Positions 42,660 through 52,155 of a stretch of DNA of 64,000 nucleotides are shown here, in pieces. Origin of the DNA: Phenylobacterium koreense (GTDB lineage: Bacteria > Pseudomonadota > Alphaproteobacteria > Caulobacterales > Caulobacteraceae); the NCBI RefSeq assembly GCF_040545335.1, contig NZ_JBEPLU010000001.1:2232001-2296000 (forward strand). Direction: 5' to 3'. Each line of letters begins with the position of its first letter. Position 1 is the first letter of the stretch. The position numbers and the translations under genes are program-made. The notes beneath the pieces were generated by a model. That model searched no databases. It was given only the letters and a program-made list of their open reading frames with translations, and was not told the origin of the DNA.

Positions 42660-44102
42660 ATGCTCACCTGGATCGCCCTGACGGCGCTGTTGCTGTTCTC
42701 GATCGCCACCTACATGGCCGCCCGTCGCCGGGTGGTGGCGGCGAGCGGCGGCAAGACGGCCGCGCTTCATTCGCTGCCTGGCTACTACGGAACCTATGCG
42801 GCGCTTTGGGTCGGCGCGCCCGCGGCCCTGCTGGTGCTGGTGCTGGCCATGTTCGGCCCGCGCCTGGAGGCCGGCGTCCTTCGCGTCGATCCGCCGGCGG
42901 CGGTGCAGAATCTGACCGGGCCGCAGCAGGACGTCTTCTACAACGACGCCCGGGCCATCGCGCATGGCGGCCGACCCAGCGAGACGATCTATGACGGCCC
43001 GCTGAAGACCGCGCTGGACGAGAAGGCGGCCCAGTCGCAGCGGATCAGCGGCCTGATCGAGTACGGCGCCATCGGACTGGCGGTCATCCTCGCCGGCGCC
43101 GGGGCGGTCATCGCATTTCCGCGGATCTCGCCCCAATTCCGGGCGCGCAACAAGGTCGAAGGCTGGATCGCCGGCCTCTTCATCGCCTGCTCGGTCACCG
43201 CCGTCCTGACCACGATCGGGATCGTCGGCTCGCTCGTCTGGGAAAGCTGGCGCTTCTTCCAGGCCGTGCCGATCCACGAGTTCCTGTTCGGGACCGAATG
43301 GAACCCGCAGATCGCGATGCGGGCCGACCAGTTCGCCGGGGCCGGAGCCTTCGGCGCGGTGCCGCTGTTCGTCGGCACCTTCCTGATCATGCTGATCGCG
43401 ATGATCGTGGCCGCTCCTATCGGCTTGTTTTCGGCCATCTACCTCTCGGAATACGCCAGTTCGCTGAGCCGGTCGGTGGTCAAGCCGCTGCTGGAGATTC
43501 TCGCGGGCGTGCCGACGGTGGTCTACGGCTTCTTCGCGGCGCTGACCGTCGGCCCGCTCTTCCGCGCCTTCTTCAACTGGATCGGCGCCCAGATCGCCGG
43601 AGGTCCGTTCGATGGCCTCGGCCAGTACCTCATGCAGGTGCAGAACCAGATGGCGCTGGTGGCCGGGGCGGTCATGGGGATCATGCTGATCCCGTTCGTC
43701 TCCTCGCTTTCGGACGACATCATCAACGCCGTGCCGCAGTCGCTGCGTGACGGCAGCCTGGCCATGGGGGCCACCCGGTCGGAGACGATCAAGAAGGTCG
43801 TGCTGCCGGCGGCCCTGCCGGGGATCATGGCGGCCATGCTGCTTGCCATCTCCCGCGCCGTCGGCGAGACCATGATCGTCACCATGGCGGCCGGCCTTCA
43901 GGCCAAGACCACCCTCAACCCGCTGGACACCGTCACCACCGTAACCGTCCAGATCGTCACCCTGCTCACCGGCGACCAGGAGTTCGACAGCCCCAAGACC
44001 CTGTCGGCTTTCGGCCTGGGCCTCACCCTCTTCGTGGTGACCCTGATCCTGAACATCGTCGCCCTGCGCATCGTGCAGAAGTACCGGGAACAGTATGACT
44101 GA
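42660..44102 (+). CDS. pstC: Phosphate ABC transporter permease PstC (long form)
   Basis: Protein of 480 residues, longer than the ~320 of E. coli because of an N-terminal extension with two or three extra membrane segments (about 1-150). The permease core begins near GLFIACSVTAVLTTIGIVGSLVW; the EAA loop that docks on PstB is SLRDGSLAMGATRSETIKKV followed by VLPAALPG. It forms the inner-membrane channel with PstA. The start ATG follows the Pho box promoter, and the 3' end overlaps pstA by eight bases. Confidence 0.93.
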   Translation: MLTWIALTALLLFSIATYMAARRRVVAASGGKTAALHSLPGYYGTYAALWVGAPAALLVLVLAMFGPRLEAGVLRVDPPAAVQNLTGPQQDVFYNDARAIAHGGRPSETIYDGPLKTALDEKAAQSQRISGLIEYGAIGLAVILAGAGAVIAFPRISPQFRARNKVEGWIAGLFIACSVTAVLTTIGIVGSLVWESWRFFQAVPIHEFLFGTEWNPQIAMRADQFAGAGAFGAVPLFVGTFLIMLIAMIVAAPIGLFSAIYLSEYASSLSRSVVKPLLEILAGVPTVVYGFFAALTVGPLFRAFFNWIGAQIAGGPFDGLGQYLMQVQNQMALVAGAVMGIMLIPFVSSLSDDIINAVPQSLRDGSLAMGATRSETIKKVVLPAALPGIMAAMLLAISRAVGETMIVTMAAGLQAKTTLNPLDTVTTVTVQIVTLLTGDQEFDSPKTLSAFGLGLTLFVVTLILNIVALRIVQKYREQYD

Positions 44103-45387
44103 CGCCGCTCTCCCGATCCCAGCGAACGACCTGCGTCAGGCCGTCGAGGCGCGGCTGAAGAAGCGCCATGCGCAGGAGATGCGCTTCCGCCTCTATGGCC
44201 GCCTGGCGATCATCGTCGCCCTGACCTTCCTGGTCCTGCTGATCGGTCGGATCGTCCACCAGGGCTATACGACCTTCATCGACTATCGCATCGGCGTTCC
44301 GGTCTATCTCGATCCGGCCCGCATCGATAAGGCGGACCCGACCGGCGCCAACTACGACCTGATGGTCTCCGAGGCCGTGCTCAAGAAGTTGGGCGAGCAG
44401 GACGACGAGTTCGGCCGCAAGGCCGGCAAGGTCGCCGAGATCATGTCGAACGACCTGGGCTTCCAGCTCCTGGCCAAGGTTCGCACCGATCCGTCGCTGA
44501 TCGGCCAGACCGTCACGGTGACCGGTCCGCTGAAGTCGGATGCGGCCCTCTACTTCAAGGGCGAGATCAGGCGCGCCATCCCGCAGGGCGAGCGCAAGCT
44601 GGACGACCAGCAACTCGACTGGCTCGACAAGCTCAAGGCCTCCGGCGCGGTGTCGTCGGGCTTCAACTTCGGCTTCCTCACCCGTTCGGACTCCACCGAG
44701 CCCGAGCAGGCCGGGGTGCTCGGCGCCATCGTCGGTTCGGCCATGATGCTGCTGGTGACGGCCCTTCTGGCGGTGCCGATCGGGGTGCTGGCCGCGACCT
44801 ATCTCGAGGAATTCGCCCCGAAGAACCGTTGGACCGACCTCATCGAGGTCAACATCAACAACCTCGCCGCCGTGCCTTCGATCGTCTACGGCCTGCTCGG
44901 CCTGGCCGTGTTCATCAACTGGCTGGCCGTGCCGCGGTCTTCCCCCCTGGTAGGCGGCCTGGTGCTGGCGCTGATGGCGCTGCCGACGGTGATCATCGCC
45001 ACGCGCTCGGCCCTGAAGGCCGTGCCGCCTTCGATCCGCGAGGCCGCTCTCGGCATCGGCGCCTCGCGCACCCAGACCGTCTTCCACCACGTGCTGCCGC
45101 TGGCTATGCCGGGCGTGATGACCGGGTCCATCCTGTCCCTGGCTCACGCCCTGGGGGAGACCGCGCCCCTGCTGATGATCGGCATGGTGTCCTTCGTGCC
45201 AGGCGTGCCGGCCGGGTTCACCGGCGCGGCGACCGTTCTGCCCGTCCAGGTGTTCATCTGGGAGAACGCTTCCGAGCGCGGCTTCCACGAGCGCACCGCC
45301 GCAGCGATCATCGTGCTGCTGGTGTTCATGATCGTCATGAACCTGGCCGCCATCCTGGTCCGGCGCCGGTTCGAGCGGCGGTGGTAG
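44095..45387 (+). CDS. pstA: Phosphate ABC transporter permease PstA (long form)
   Basis: Protein of 430 residues with an extended N-terminal soluble insertion (about 60-200) between the first helix and the permease core, as seen in alphaproteobacterial PstA. Core helices begin near [20 protein letters not shown]; the EAA loop reads [20 protein letters not shown] and continues VLPLAMPG. Partner of PstC. ATG lies inside the end of pstC, and pstB follows closely. Confidence 0.93.
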   Translation: MTDAALPIPANDLRQAVEARLKKRHAQEMRFRLYGRLAIIVALTFLVLLIGRIVHQGYTTFIDYRIGVPVYLDPARIDKADPTGANYDLMVSEAVLKKLGEQDDEFGRKAGKVAEIMSNDLGFQLLAKVRTDPSLIGQTVTVTGPLKSDAALYFKGEIRRAIPQGERKLDDQQLDWLDKLKASGAVSSGFNFGFLTRSDSTEPEQAGVLGAIVGSAMMLLVTALLAVPIGVLAATYLEEFAPKNRWTDLIEVNINNLAAVPSIVYGLLGLAVFINWLAVPRSSPLVGGLVLALMALPTVIIATRSALKAVPPSIREAALGIGASRTQTVFHHVLPLAMPGVMTGSILSLAHALGETAPLLMIGMVSFVPGVPAGFTGAATVLPVQVFIWENASERGFHERTAAAIIVLLVFMIVMNLAAILVRRRFERRW

Positions 45388-45413
45388 CCATGCCCCAAGT
45401 ACCGAGGCTTTTC

Positions 45414-46262
45414 ATGACCAATCAGCGAGACGACGCCATGGCGCACGACGCCGCTGCCCCCGTCCACATCGCCGTCGACCGCGGCCACACCACCCTGCCG
45501 GTCAGCCCGGTGAAGATCCGCGCCCGCGACGTCTGCGTCTTCTATGGCGATAAGCAGGCCCTGTTCGACGTGTCGCTCGACGTGCCGGAGAAGTCGGTCA
45601 CCGCCCTAATCGGGCCGTCCGGCTGCGGCAAGTCCACCTTCCTGCGCACGATCAACCGGATGAACGACACCATCCCGGGCGCCCGCGTCAGCGGCCGCAT
45701 CGAGCTGGATGGCGAGGACGTGAACGATCGCGGGATCGATCCGGTGGTGCTGCGCGCGCGGGTCGGGATGGTGTTCCAGAAGCCGAACCCGTTCCCCAAG
45801 ACCATCTTCGAAAATGTGGCCTATGGCCCGCGCATCCACGGGATCGCGTCCAGCAAGAGCGAGCTTGAAGGAATCGTCGAATCCTCACTCAAGCGCGCGG
45901 GCCTGTGGACCGAGGTCGCCGACCGGCTCCACCAACCCGGCACTGGCCTGTCGGGCGGCCAGCAGCAGCGCCTGGTGATCGCGCGGGCGATCGCCGTCAG
46001 CCCGGAAGTCATCCTGATGGACGAACCCTGCTCGGCCCTGGACCCGATCGCCACCGCGCGGATCGAGGAACTCATCGACGAACTGCGCAACCAGTACTGC
46101 ATCGTCATCGTCACCCACTCGATGGCTCAGGCGGCGCGCGTCTCCCAGAAGACCGCCTTCTTCCACCTGGGCAAGCTGGTGGAGGCGGGCCCGACCGGGG
46201 AGATCTTCACCAATCCCCGGGACAGCCGCACCCAGGACTACATCACCGGTCGCTTCGGTTAG
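45414..46262 (+). CDS. pstB: Phosphate ABC transporter ATP-binding protein
   Basis: Protein of 282 residues. Walker A is GPSGCGKST (67-75), the PstB-typical [20 protein letters not shown] follows, the ABC signature is LSGGQQQRL (179-187) and Walker B is [13 protein letters not shown]. The ~30 N-terminal residues before [14 protein letters not shown] are an extension. ATG 45414 has a GAGG six bases upstream; ATG 45390 is in frame and possible. It energises PstCA and signals phosphate status to PhoR through PhoU. Confidence 0.94.
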   Translation: MTNQRDDAMAHDAAAPVHIAVDRGHTTLPVSPVKIRARDVCVFYGDKQALFDVSLDVPEKSVTALIGPSGCGKSTFLRTINRMNDTIPGARVSGRIELDGEDVNDRGIDPVVLRARVGMVFQKPNPFPKTIFENVAYGPRIHGIASSKSELEGIVESSLKRAGLWTEVADRLHQPGTGLSGGQQQRLVIARAIAVSPEVILMDEPCSALDPIATARIEELIDELRNQYCIVIVTHSMAQAARVSQKTAFFHLGKLVEAGPTGEIFTNPRDSRTQDYITGRFG

Positions 46263-46273
46263 GGGGCCGCGAC

Positions 46274-46969
46274 ATGAACGAGCACATCGTCAAATCCTAC
46301 GAAGACGAACTGAATGCGCTGACCGCCGATTGCGCGCGCATGGGCGGGCTGACCGAGGCGCAGGTCGCCGACGCCCTGGAAGCGGTCGTGCGGCGCGACC
46401 AGGGGCTGGCCGAGGCCGTCGTCGAGCGCGACGATCGTCTGGACCTGTTGGAGGCCGACATCGAGCGCAAGGCGATCCGGCTGATCGCGCTGCGCCAGCC
46501 CATGGCCAACGATCTGCGCAAGACCGTGGCGGCGATGAAGATCGCCTCCAACCTCGAGCGCTGCGGCGACCTGGCCAAGAACATCGCCAAGCGCACGATG
46601 ATCCTCAACGAGGTCGAGCCGATCAGCCCGCTGACCCGCTCGATCGAGCGGATGGGCCGTCTGGTCATGGGGCGGCTGAAGGACGTGCTGGACGCCTATA
46701 CCGGATCGGACCTCGACCGGGCGCTGGCGGTCTGGTCGCGCGACGACGAGGTGGACGAGCACTACAACAGCCTCTTCCGCGAACTGCTGACCTACATGAT
46801 GGGCGATCCGCGCACGATCACCGCCTGCGCGCACCTGCTGTTCGTCGCCAAGAACCTCGAGCGCATCGGCGACCACGCCACCAACATCGCCGAGATCATC
46901 CACTACGAGATCACCGGCGAGGAAAAGATCGCCGCCGAGCGCCCCAAGACCGACGCGCTGCGACCGTAA
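46274..46969 (+). CDS. phoU: Phosphate signalling regulator PhoU
   Basis: Protein of 231 residues starting MNEHIVKSYEDELNAL and made of the paired three-helix PhoU domains, each with an E/DxxxD-type acidic motif (ERCGDLAKNIAKR in the first, LERIGDHATNIAEII in the second). It links PstB to PhoR and keeps the regulon off when phosphate is plentiful. It lies 11 bases after pstB. Confidence 0.95.
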   Translation: MNEHIVKSYEDELNALTADCARMGGLTEAQVADALEAVVRRDQGLAEAVVERDDRLDLLEADIERKAIRLIALRQPMANDLRKTVAAMKIASNLERCGDLAKNIAKRTMILNEVEPISPLTRSIERMGRLVMGRLKDVLDAYTGSDLDRALAVWSRDDEVDEHYNSLFRELLTYMMGDPRTITACAHLLFVAKNLERIGDHATNIAEIIHYEITGEEKIAAERPKTDALRP

Positions 46970-46988
46970 CCGTTAGGAGCATCCGAAA

Positions 46989-47681
46989 TTGACGCCGCAC
47001 ATCCTGGTCGTTGAAGACGAAGACGCCCTCTCGACCCTGCTGCAGTACAACCTCGACAAGGAGGGCTACGACGTGGTCGTGGCCGGTGACGGGGAAGAGG
47101 CGCTGACCCTGGTCTCCGAGCGCCTGCCGGACATCATCATCCTCGACTGGATGCTTCCGAAGATCTCCGGGATCGAGGTTTGCCGCCGTCTGCGCCAGCG
47201 CTCGGAAAGCCGCAACGTCCCGATCATCATGCTGACCGCCCGCGGCGAAGAGAGCGACCGCATCCGGGGCCTGGACACCGGCGCCGACGACTACATCGTC
47301 AAGCCGTTCGCCATGAGCGAGCTGTCGGCGCGTATCCGCGCGGTGCTGCGGCGGATCCGGCCGGGCCTGGCCGAGGATCGCGTCCACATCGGCGATCTGA
47401 CCATCGACCGCGTCGCTCACCGGGTGAAGCGCGGCGGCAAGGAAATCCATCTCGGCCCGACCGAATTCCGCCTGCTGGACTACCTGATGCAGCACCCCGG
47501 CCGGGTGTTCTCGCGCGAGCAACTGCTGGACGCGGTCTGGGGCTCGGATGTCTATGTCGAGGCGCGCACCGTGGACGTCCACGTCGGCCGCCTGCGCAAG
47601 GCGCTGAACAAGGACGACACCACGGTCGACCCGATCCGCACCGTGCGATCCGCCGGCTACTCCCTGGACATGGACGCCTGA
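46989..47681 (+). CDS. phoB: Phosphate-regulon response regulator PhoB
   Basis: Protein of 230 residues: an N-terminal receiver with acidic pocket EDED (9-12) and phospho-acceptor Asp 53 (LDWMLP), and a C-terminal OmpR-type winged helix (LGPTEFRLLDYLMQHPGRVF ... VDVHVGRLRKAL). It binds Pho boxes such as those at 41050 and 42552. The start is TTG 46989 with TTAGGAG upstream. The last 25 bases overlap the convergent PfkB gene. Confidence 0.95.
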   Translation: MTPHILVVEDEDALSTLLQYNLDKEGYDVVVAGDGEEALTLVSERLPDIIILDWMLPKISGIEVCRRLRQRSESRNVPIIMLTARGEESDRIRGLDTGADDYIVKPFAMSELSARIRAVLRRIRPGLAEDRVHIGDLTIDRVAHRVKRGGKEIHLGPTEFRLLDYLMQHPGRVFSREQLLDAVWGSDVYVEARTVDVHVGRLRKALNKDDTTVDPIRTVRSAGYSLDMDA

Positions 47682-48559
47682 CGATCCGGCGGCCGCTCGA
47701 CGAACCGGCCGAACGTGTGCGGCGGCGCATCGACGGGGGCCGATCCCTCCAGTTCGACCGCCGCTCCGCCCCAGGCGCAGGCGTGCTCCAGAGCGCGCTG
47801 AATCGGCGCGCCTGCCAGGAGAGCATCGAGCAGTCCCGCGGCGAAGATGTCGCCTGCGCCCGTCGCGTCGCGCATGGTCCTGGGCTGGCCGGCCACCGTG
47901 ATGGCGTTGGCAGGGCCGTGGGCGACCGCACCGGCTGCGCCGTGCGTGACCACCAGCCATTGCAGTCTCGGGCCAAGCCTCGCCCTCGCCGCCTCGTAGG
48001 TTAGGGCGCTCGCTTCAAGGTCGTCGGCGGAGGCCACGACCACGTCCGCTTGGCCATTGTAGGCCCGCGTGGGCCAGTGCAGGACCACCGGCCCTTGAGT
48101 CGCTTGCGCCCAATCGGCGGCGCCACCGTAGGCGGCGCGGATGAACAGGCCGTCTGGCCGTACGTCGGGCCACGCCGAGGGGGCGGCGATTGGCGACGGT
48201 CCACCTTGCGCCGGTTCGTCGAGCCCGATGATGGTTCGCTCGCCGCCCGGGTCGATGAAGATGAGGGTCCTGGAACTGGCGCCCGGCCGCAGACTGGTGA
48301 AGCGGAGATCGAGGCCGGCGGCTTCCGCGAGGCGGCGCGCCTCCAAACCGTCCGCGTCGTCGCTCAAGCTCGAGGCCACCAGCACCTGGTGGCCCGCCGA
48401 GCGCAGGGCGCAGCCGGCGTTCGAGCCGCTGCCGCCGAGCCTTCCGCCTAGCATCCTGCCCTGCGAAACGCCCCGCGCGCGGCCGCCCGAGCGGACCGGT
48501 CGGTCGAGCCGGATCGGACGATCGAGCGCCACCGCGCCAATGACGAGAACGAGAGCCAT
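47657..48559 (-). CDS. PfkB-family carbohydrate kinase
   Basis: Protein of 300 residues of the ribokinase fold: N-terminal GGRLGGSGSNAGCALRSAGH (substrate Gly-Gly region) and C-terminal DATGAGDIFAAGLLDALLAG with the catalytic Asp and anion hole. It phosphorylates a sugar or nucleoside; the substrate is unknown. Convergent with phoB and overlapping it by 25 bases, so the two 3' ends are antisense to each other. Confidence 0.88.
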   Translation of the reverse strand: MALVLVIGAVALDRPIRLDRPVRSGGRARGVSQGRMLGGRLGGSGSNAGCALRSAGHQVLVASSLSDDADGLEARRLAEAAGLDLRFTSLRPGASSRTLIFIDPGGERTIIGLDEPAQGGPSPIAAPSAWPDVRPDGLFIRAAYGGAADWAQATQGPVVLHWPTRAYNGQADVVVASADDLEASALTYEAARARLGPRLQWLVVTHGAAGAVAHGPANAITVAGQPRTMRDATGAGDIFAAGLLDALLAGAPIQRALEHACAWGGAAVELEGSAPVDAPPHTFGRFVERPPDRQASMSRE

Positions 48560-48716
48560 GGGATGCTTTTCACAGGATAGCGAGGCGGCGTGACGGTCAG
48601 GCCGCATGCGATGTGGACTGCGGGGCGACAAATCCGCTGCTTGTGCCGGGAGCCGCTTCGTCCCGGTTGTTTTCGCGGCCCCGTGCGATCAAGCAAAGAG
48701 AAGGCGACGACGACGC

Positions 48717-48745
48717 TTGGCCCCGGCCAAGGACCCGTCTATGTT
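48717..48745 (+). promoter_or_regulatory. Likely sigma-70-type promoter of the tRNA gene
   Basis: TTGGCC (48717-48722) and TATGTT (48740-48745) are separated by exactly 17 bases, and the tRNA begins 33 bases after the -10. Good match to housekeeping promoters. Confidence 0.5.
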
Positions 48746-48777
48746 CCGCGCCCGGCCGCGTCGTGCGCAGGCCGTTT

Positions 48778-48852
<75 letters not shown>

Positions 48853-49327
48853 ATTTTTCAATGACTTAGCCGACCACCAGGCACTCCATTTTGGAGCATT
48901 TGGGAGTCCGTTTTGCAAAACGGTTCGCGGGGCGTTCTGGGGCGATGTGCGATCCGCGAGCCAGGCGCATGTGCGTGCAGGTCTCCTCGTGGCGTCCAGG
49001 TATCTGCCTTAATCCTGGGGGCAGCCTGGATTGGGCTCGGAGAGCTTCCGGGCATCTAGCCCGGCAGCGGTGGCTCCAGCGTCGACGACGCTCCGGCCCC
49101 ACGATCAGCATCGAGTACGCCATGCTGCTAGCATCGCTCCTAACCATGGTGCTAGCACTGAAGCCTCAACGACAGCTCCGGAACGGCCCCCTCACCGGAG
49201 GGACACGATATATCGCGGAGAGATCGATCTGCTGGTTCGGCGGATCGACGTCTGTGATCGGTTTCAGATTGATGCTAACGCGCCGGGCCGGCACAACGAT
49301 TGACCGCGCTGTCACTACTGGCTGTTA
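48853..49327. other. Gene-poor gap between tRNA-Gly and the dpd operon
   Basis: 475 bases with no convincing gene; open frames on both strands do not resemble proteins and no integrase remnant is recognisable. It contains a 16-base perfect palindrome CCGTTTTGCAAAACGG (48908-48923) and two TGCTAGCA palindromes (49126-49133 and 49150-49157) 24 bases apart. I found no duplicate of the tRNA 3' end here. It may hold the transcription end of the dpd operon. Confidence 0.5.
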
Positions 49328-51619
49328 CTACTGCGCTGCAGCTCGCACGGCGCTCACAAGGCTCGCGGTGCCCTTACCTGCGGCATAGACGGGATCGCGA
49401 CCGTCCAGCGCGTCCTTGACGCAGAAGAACGCCTGGTGACTGCTGCTACGCCAAGCAAAAACGAAGATGTCCGATGTTCGGGCGAGGTTCGTGAGCGCTG
49501 ATGTGCAGACCGTGTCGGAATTGACCTCGACTGTGCAGGTCGGGAACAGCTCTTCTAATGCCGCCTTCGCGCGCGCTCCCGCCGCTCCGGTCAATGTGTA
49601 GATGCCAATGGTCTTGCCGCTGAGTGTGGCGACGGCGTCGCCGGGGGCCGCCGTTGTCGCGGCCGGGCGAAGGTCAGCGATCGCAGATGGATCGACACCG
49701 TAGTCCTGCGCCAGGAACTCGATCGGCAGGAAGTCATGGTCGCCGAGCCGATGGGCAAACGCCCGAGACTGGCTGATGACTTTGAGGAAGAATCTCAACC
49801 TGGCGGCCCCCGCCTCCTCTGACGGGCTCGGGGAAATCGCCAGCAGTTCGCAAACATCCAATGCCCACGCGAGGTTGGCGTAGGACGTCACGCGGTCTTG
49901 GACTGCCTCGACGTCAGCGATGGTGGTTAGATAGTCGTGGGTACTGAGGCCGAGATCGAGAAGCACGGAGACGACCGCGCTCAAGATATCGAGATCCTCC
50001 CGGGCGATGGCTTCGTCCATCGCGATCAAGAGCACGATCACGTTGGCCACGGGTCGAACCGCTTGGGTCGGTGGCTCTTCCTCAGGGAAAAGAGCCGCCA
50101 CGATCAAGGGCAAGCAGCGCCGGGCGACGTCCGCGGCCGCGCCCGTCAGGTTCCCGATGAGGTCTGCAAATTCCGCGCAGGCCTGGGTGTTCCGACGTAA
50201 TGCCGCAGCATCCCAGGTCGAACGATCATTGAGCACCTCGGTTTCGGCGTCTTCGACTGAGGACCCTTCCGCTAGTCGTCTCGCCCACCGCATCCACCCA
50301 GGCGGGTCGTCTGCTGTTTCATCGGACCTAGGCGCGAGGGGCACGGTTTCGCGCAGCGCTTCCAGCCGGCCGATCAGGGCTCCAGGCAGGGTAGGGTGGG
50401 TGGACGAGCAGCCGTCGAAGGCGTCGATGAGGCGTGATCGGGCCTCGGTCGTCCCGATGAACTGGGCGCACGACAGGAGCGCGCTCAACGATTTTTTGCT
50501 CAGAGGCCGAGTGAGGTAGAGTTCGAATGCGCGGTCGTATTGACCGTCTTCGAACGCCTCCTGGGCCGCATCCTCGTCCTCGACTGAGCCGTCGACCGGC
50601 GTCGGAGCGGCGGGGGTCGCGGGCGCGACGGGAGGCGCAACCGGCGGAGCATCAGGCCTCGTCAGGAAGGCCTCAGCCCAGGCTGCGTCTTCAGCCGGGA
50701 GGAGACTCAACAATCCGTCGAGGATCTCGGCGTTGGGCTTGGGTTGTTGGCTCTCGTAAAGGCAGAAGGCCTTGATCACCCGCGGGGTGCGCACGCCGTG
50801 ACGCGAGGCGAACAAGCGCGGGAAGGGCTGGGCGATGCGATCGGCAAAGACCCGCTGAACCGAGGCGGCATCGCCTGAGGCCTCAGCCGCGTCGAGATAG
50901 ACCCGGTAGAGCGCCTCGACGAGGTCCGCCAGGGTCTGAGGCGGCAAGGGCAAGTCGGCCAGGGTTTTGATCGTCCAGTGGTCTCGGGCGATCTGCTCCC
51001 ACTGTCCGAGGCCAGCCTTCAACCGGATGTCGAGGAACCGCAGGTTCTCTTCGTTCAAACGGCCGGAAGCGCGCAACTCGCCGATAAGCGCCAACGCGCC
51101 GGCTTCGTCCCGAGCCAGCAAAGCCCGTTCCAATTCAAATCGAAGTCGACCGACGGGCCGCGGTTCGGAGGGTCCTATCTGAGGACGCGCACTCGCCAAT
51201 CTCGCAAAAAGGGCAAGGCGTTCGGCGATCTTCGCGCGGTCCGGACCTCGGAATGCCAAGACCTGCCGCCCGAAGCGCGCCCGCATGGCCTCCGCCGTGG
51301 CGTTTCCTGGGTCGGCGCTCTGCAGGTGCGACAGGTACGAGGGGCCAAACCAGGCGCGAATGGTCGCGCGCAGCCGATGCTCACCTTCGGCGGTCGAGGC
51401 AGTGGCGTACCAGCCGGCGACCACGCCGTTGCGGTAGTAGGGCAGGATGATGGGCGCATCCGATGCGAGGTCCCGTAGGCGGGACAACCAGGGCGCTAGG
51501 GCTTCAAGCCTGTCGGCGGCGGCAGCGCCCGACTCGATATCGGCCCACGCGAGTTCATTCGGAGCCCCGAAGAACCGCTCAAGCCACGGCCTCTCCGTCT
51601 CGGGCAGGTCGGCGATCAT
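49328..51619 (-). CDS. dpdD: Dpd system protein DpdD
   Basis: Protein of 763 residues, last gene of the operon, ATG overlapping the dpdK stop (ATGA). No catalytic motif is recognised in the first ~650 residues, which look alpha-helical with a Pro/Ala-rich linker around residues 325-350. The C-terminal ~110 residues form an alpha/beta domain: TIGIYTLTGAAGARAKAALE, then TSDIFVFAWRSSSHQAFFCV and VYAAGKGTASLV, a Rossmann-like pattern. Its size and company (F-G-H-I-J-K) identify it as DpdD, one of the proteins needed for restriction of DNA lacking 7-deazaguanine modification in known Dpd systems. Its biochemical activity is unknown. Identification rests mainly on context. Confidence 0.72.
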   Translation of the reverse strand: MIADLPETERPWLERFFGAPNELAWADIESGAAAADRLEALAPWLSRLRDLASDAPIILPYYRNGVVAGWYATASTAEGEHRLRATIRAWFGPSYLSHLQSADPGNATAEAMRARFGRQVLAFRGPDRAKIAERLALFARLASARPQIGPSEPRPVGRLRFELERALLARDEAGALALIGELRASGRLNEENLRFLDIRLKAGLGQWEQIARDHWTIKTLADLPLPPQTLADLVEALYRVYLDAAEASGDAASVQRVFADRIAQPFPRLFASRHGVRTPRVIKAFCLYESQQPKPNAEILDGLLSLLPAEDAAWAEAFLTRPDAPPVAPPVAPATPAAPTPVDGSVEDEDAAQEAFEDGQYDRAFELYLTRPLSKKSLSALLSCAQFIGTTEARSRLIDAFDGCSSTHPTLPGALIGRLEALRETVPLAPRSDETADDPPGWMRWARRLAEGSSVEDAETEVLNDRSTWDAAALRRNTQACAEFADLIGNLTGAAADVARRCLPLIVAALFPEEEPPTQAVRPVANVIVLLIAMDEAIAREDLDILSAVVSVLLDLGLSTHDYLTTIADVEAVQDRVTSYANLAWALDVCELLAISPSPSEEAGAARLRFFLKVISQSRAFAHRLGDHDFLPIEFLAQDYGVDPSAIADLRPAATTAAPGDAVATLSGKTIGIYTLTGAAGARAKAALEELFPTCTVEVNSDTVCTSALTNLARTSDIFVFAWRSSSHQAFFCVKDALDGRDPVYAAGKGTASLVSAVRAAAQ

Positions 51620-52155
51620 GCGTCCAACCGTCCGTAGGACTCAAAGTTCAGGCGCGCTTCGGCGATCGTCTGTGTCGCCGTGTCGTACACCACCGTTTCG
51701 TCATTGAGTTCGAGACCGCGGTAGGTGAGGTTCATGGATCCCGTGAGGAGCCCGCGTTTGAGCAGGATACCCTTCACGTGGAGATGCTGGCGTCGAACGA
51801 TCTGCAGCCGGTCCGAGAGTCCAGCCTCCTCAGCGCCGACTTTCAGGGCACCGAGAAAAACGTCGTTGTGCTCGTCGAAGTTGGTGGCCACGCCAAGGCG
51901 GGTTCCGCGCGCCATGAGGTACAGCGCGACTTCGATCAGCCGCACTTCACGGGCGCCCCACTCCGGATTGACGGCGCTGAAGCCGCCGGCGCGATTGTCG
52001 AAGAGGACGACGTTGCTGATCCATGGGCTGACCAGCCAAGCGCGCTGTCCACCCGGTGACGTCAACTCCCCCAACATCATCATCTGGAGCAGTTCACGCA
52101 CCAGGTTCTGGCTGGTCGCCAAGCTTTTGAAGATGCGACGGCTCTGGAACGTCAC
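51616..52155 (-). CDS. dpdK: Dpd system phospholipase-D-like protein DpdK
   Basis: Protein of 179 residues. A single PLD-type motif is present: H126-x-K128 and the downstream GSMN (139-142). The Asp that normally follows the Lys by five residues is a Lys (133), so the HKD motif is incomplete. PLD-fold proteins act as nucleases when dimeric, which suits a restriction system; DISARM's DrmC is a parallel. It overlaps dpdJ and dpdD by four bases each. Size and position match DpdK. Confidence 0.82.
   Translation of the reverse strand: MTFQSRRIFKSLATSQNLVRELLQMMMLGELTSPGGQRAWLVSPWISNVVLFDNRAGGFSAVNPEWGAREVRLIEVALYLMARGTRLGVATNFDEHNDVFLGALKVGAEEAGLSDRLQIVRRQHLHVKGILLKRGLLTGSMNLTYRGLELNDETVVYDTATQTIAEARLNFESYGRLDA

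Noticed and set aside
48866..49147. Possible integrase remnant beside the tRNA
   Set aside because: The 93-codon minus-strand frame shows no tyrosine or serine recombinase residues and no other family resemblance.
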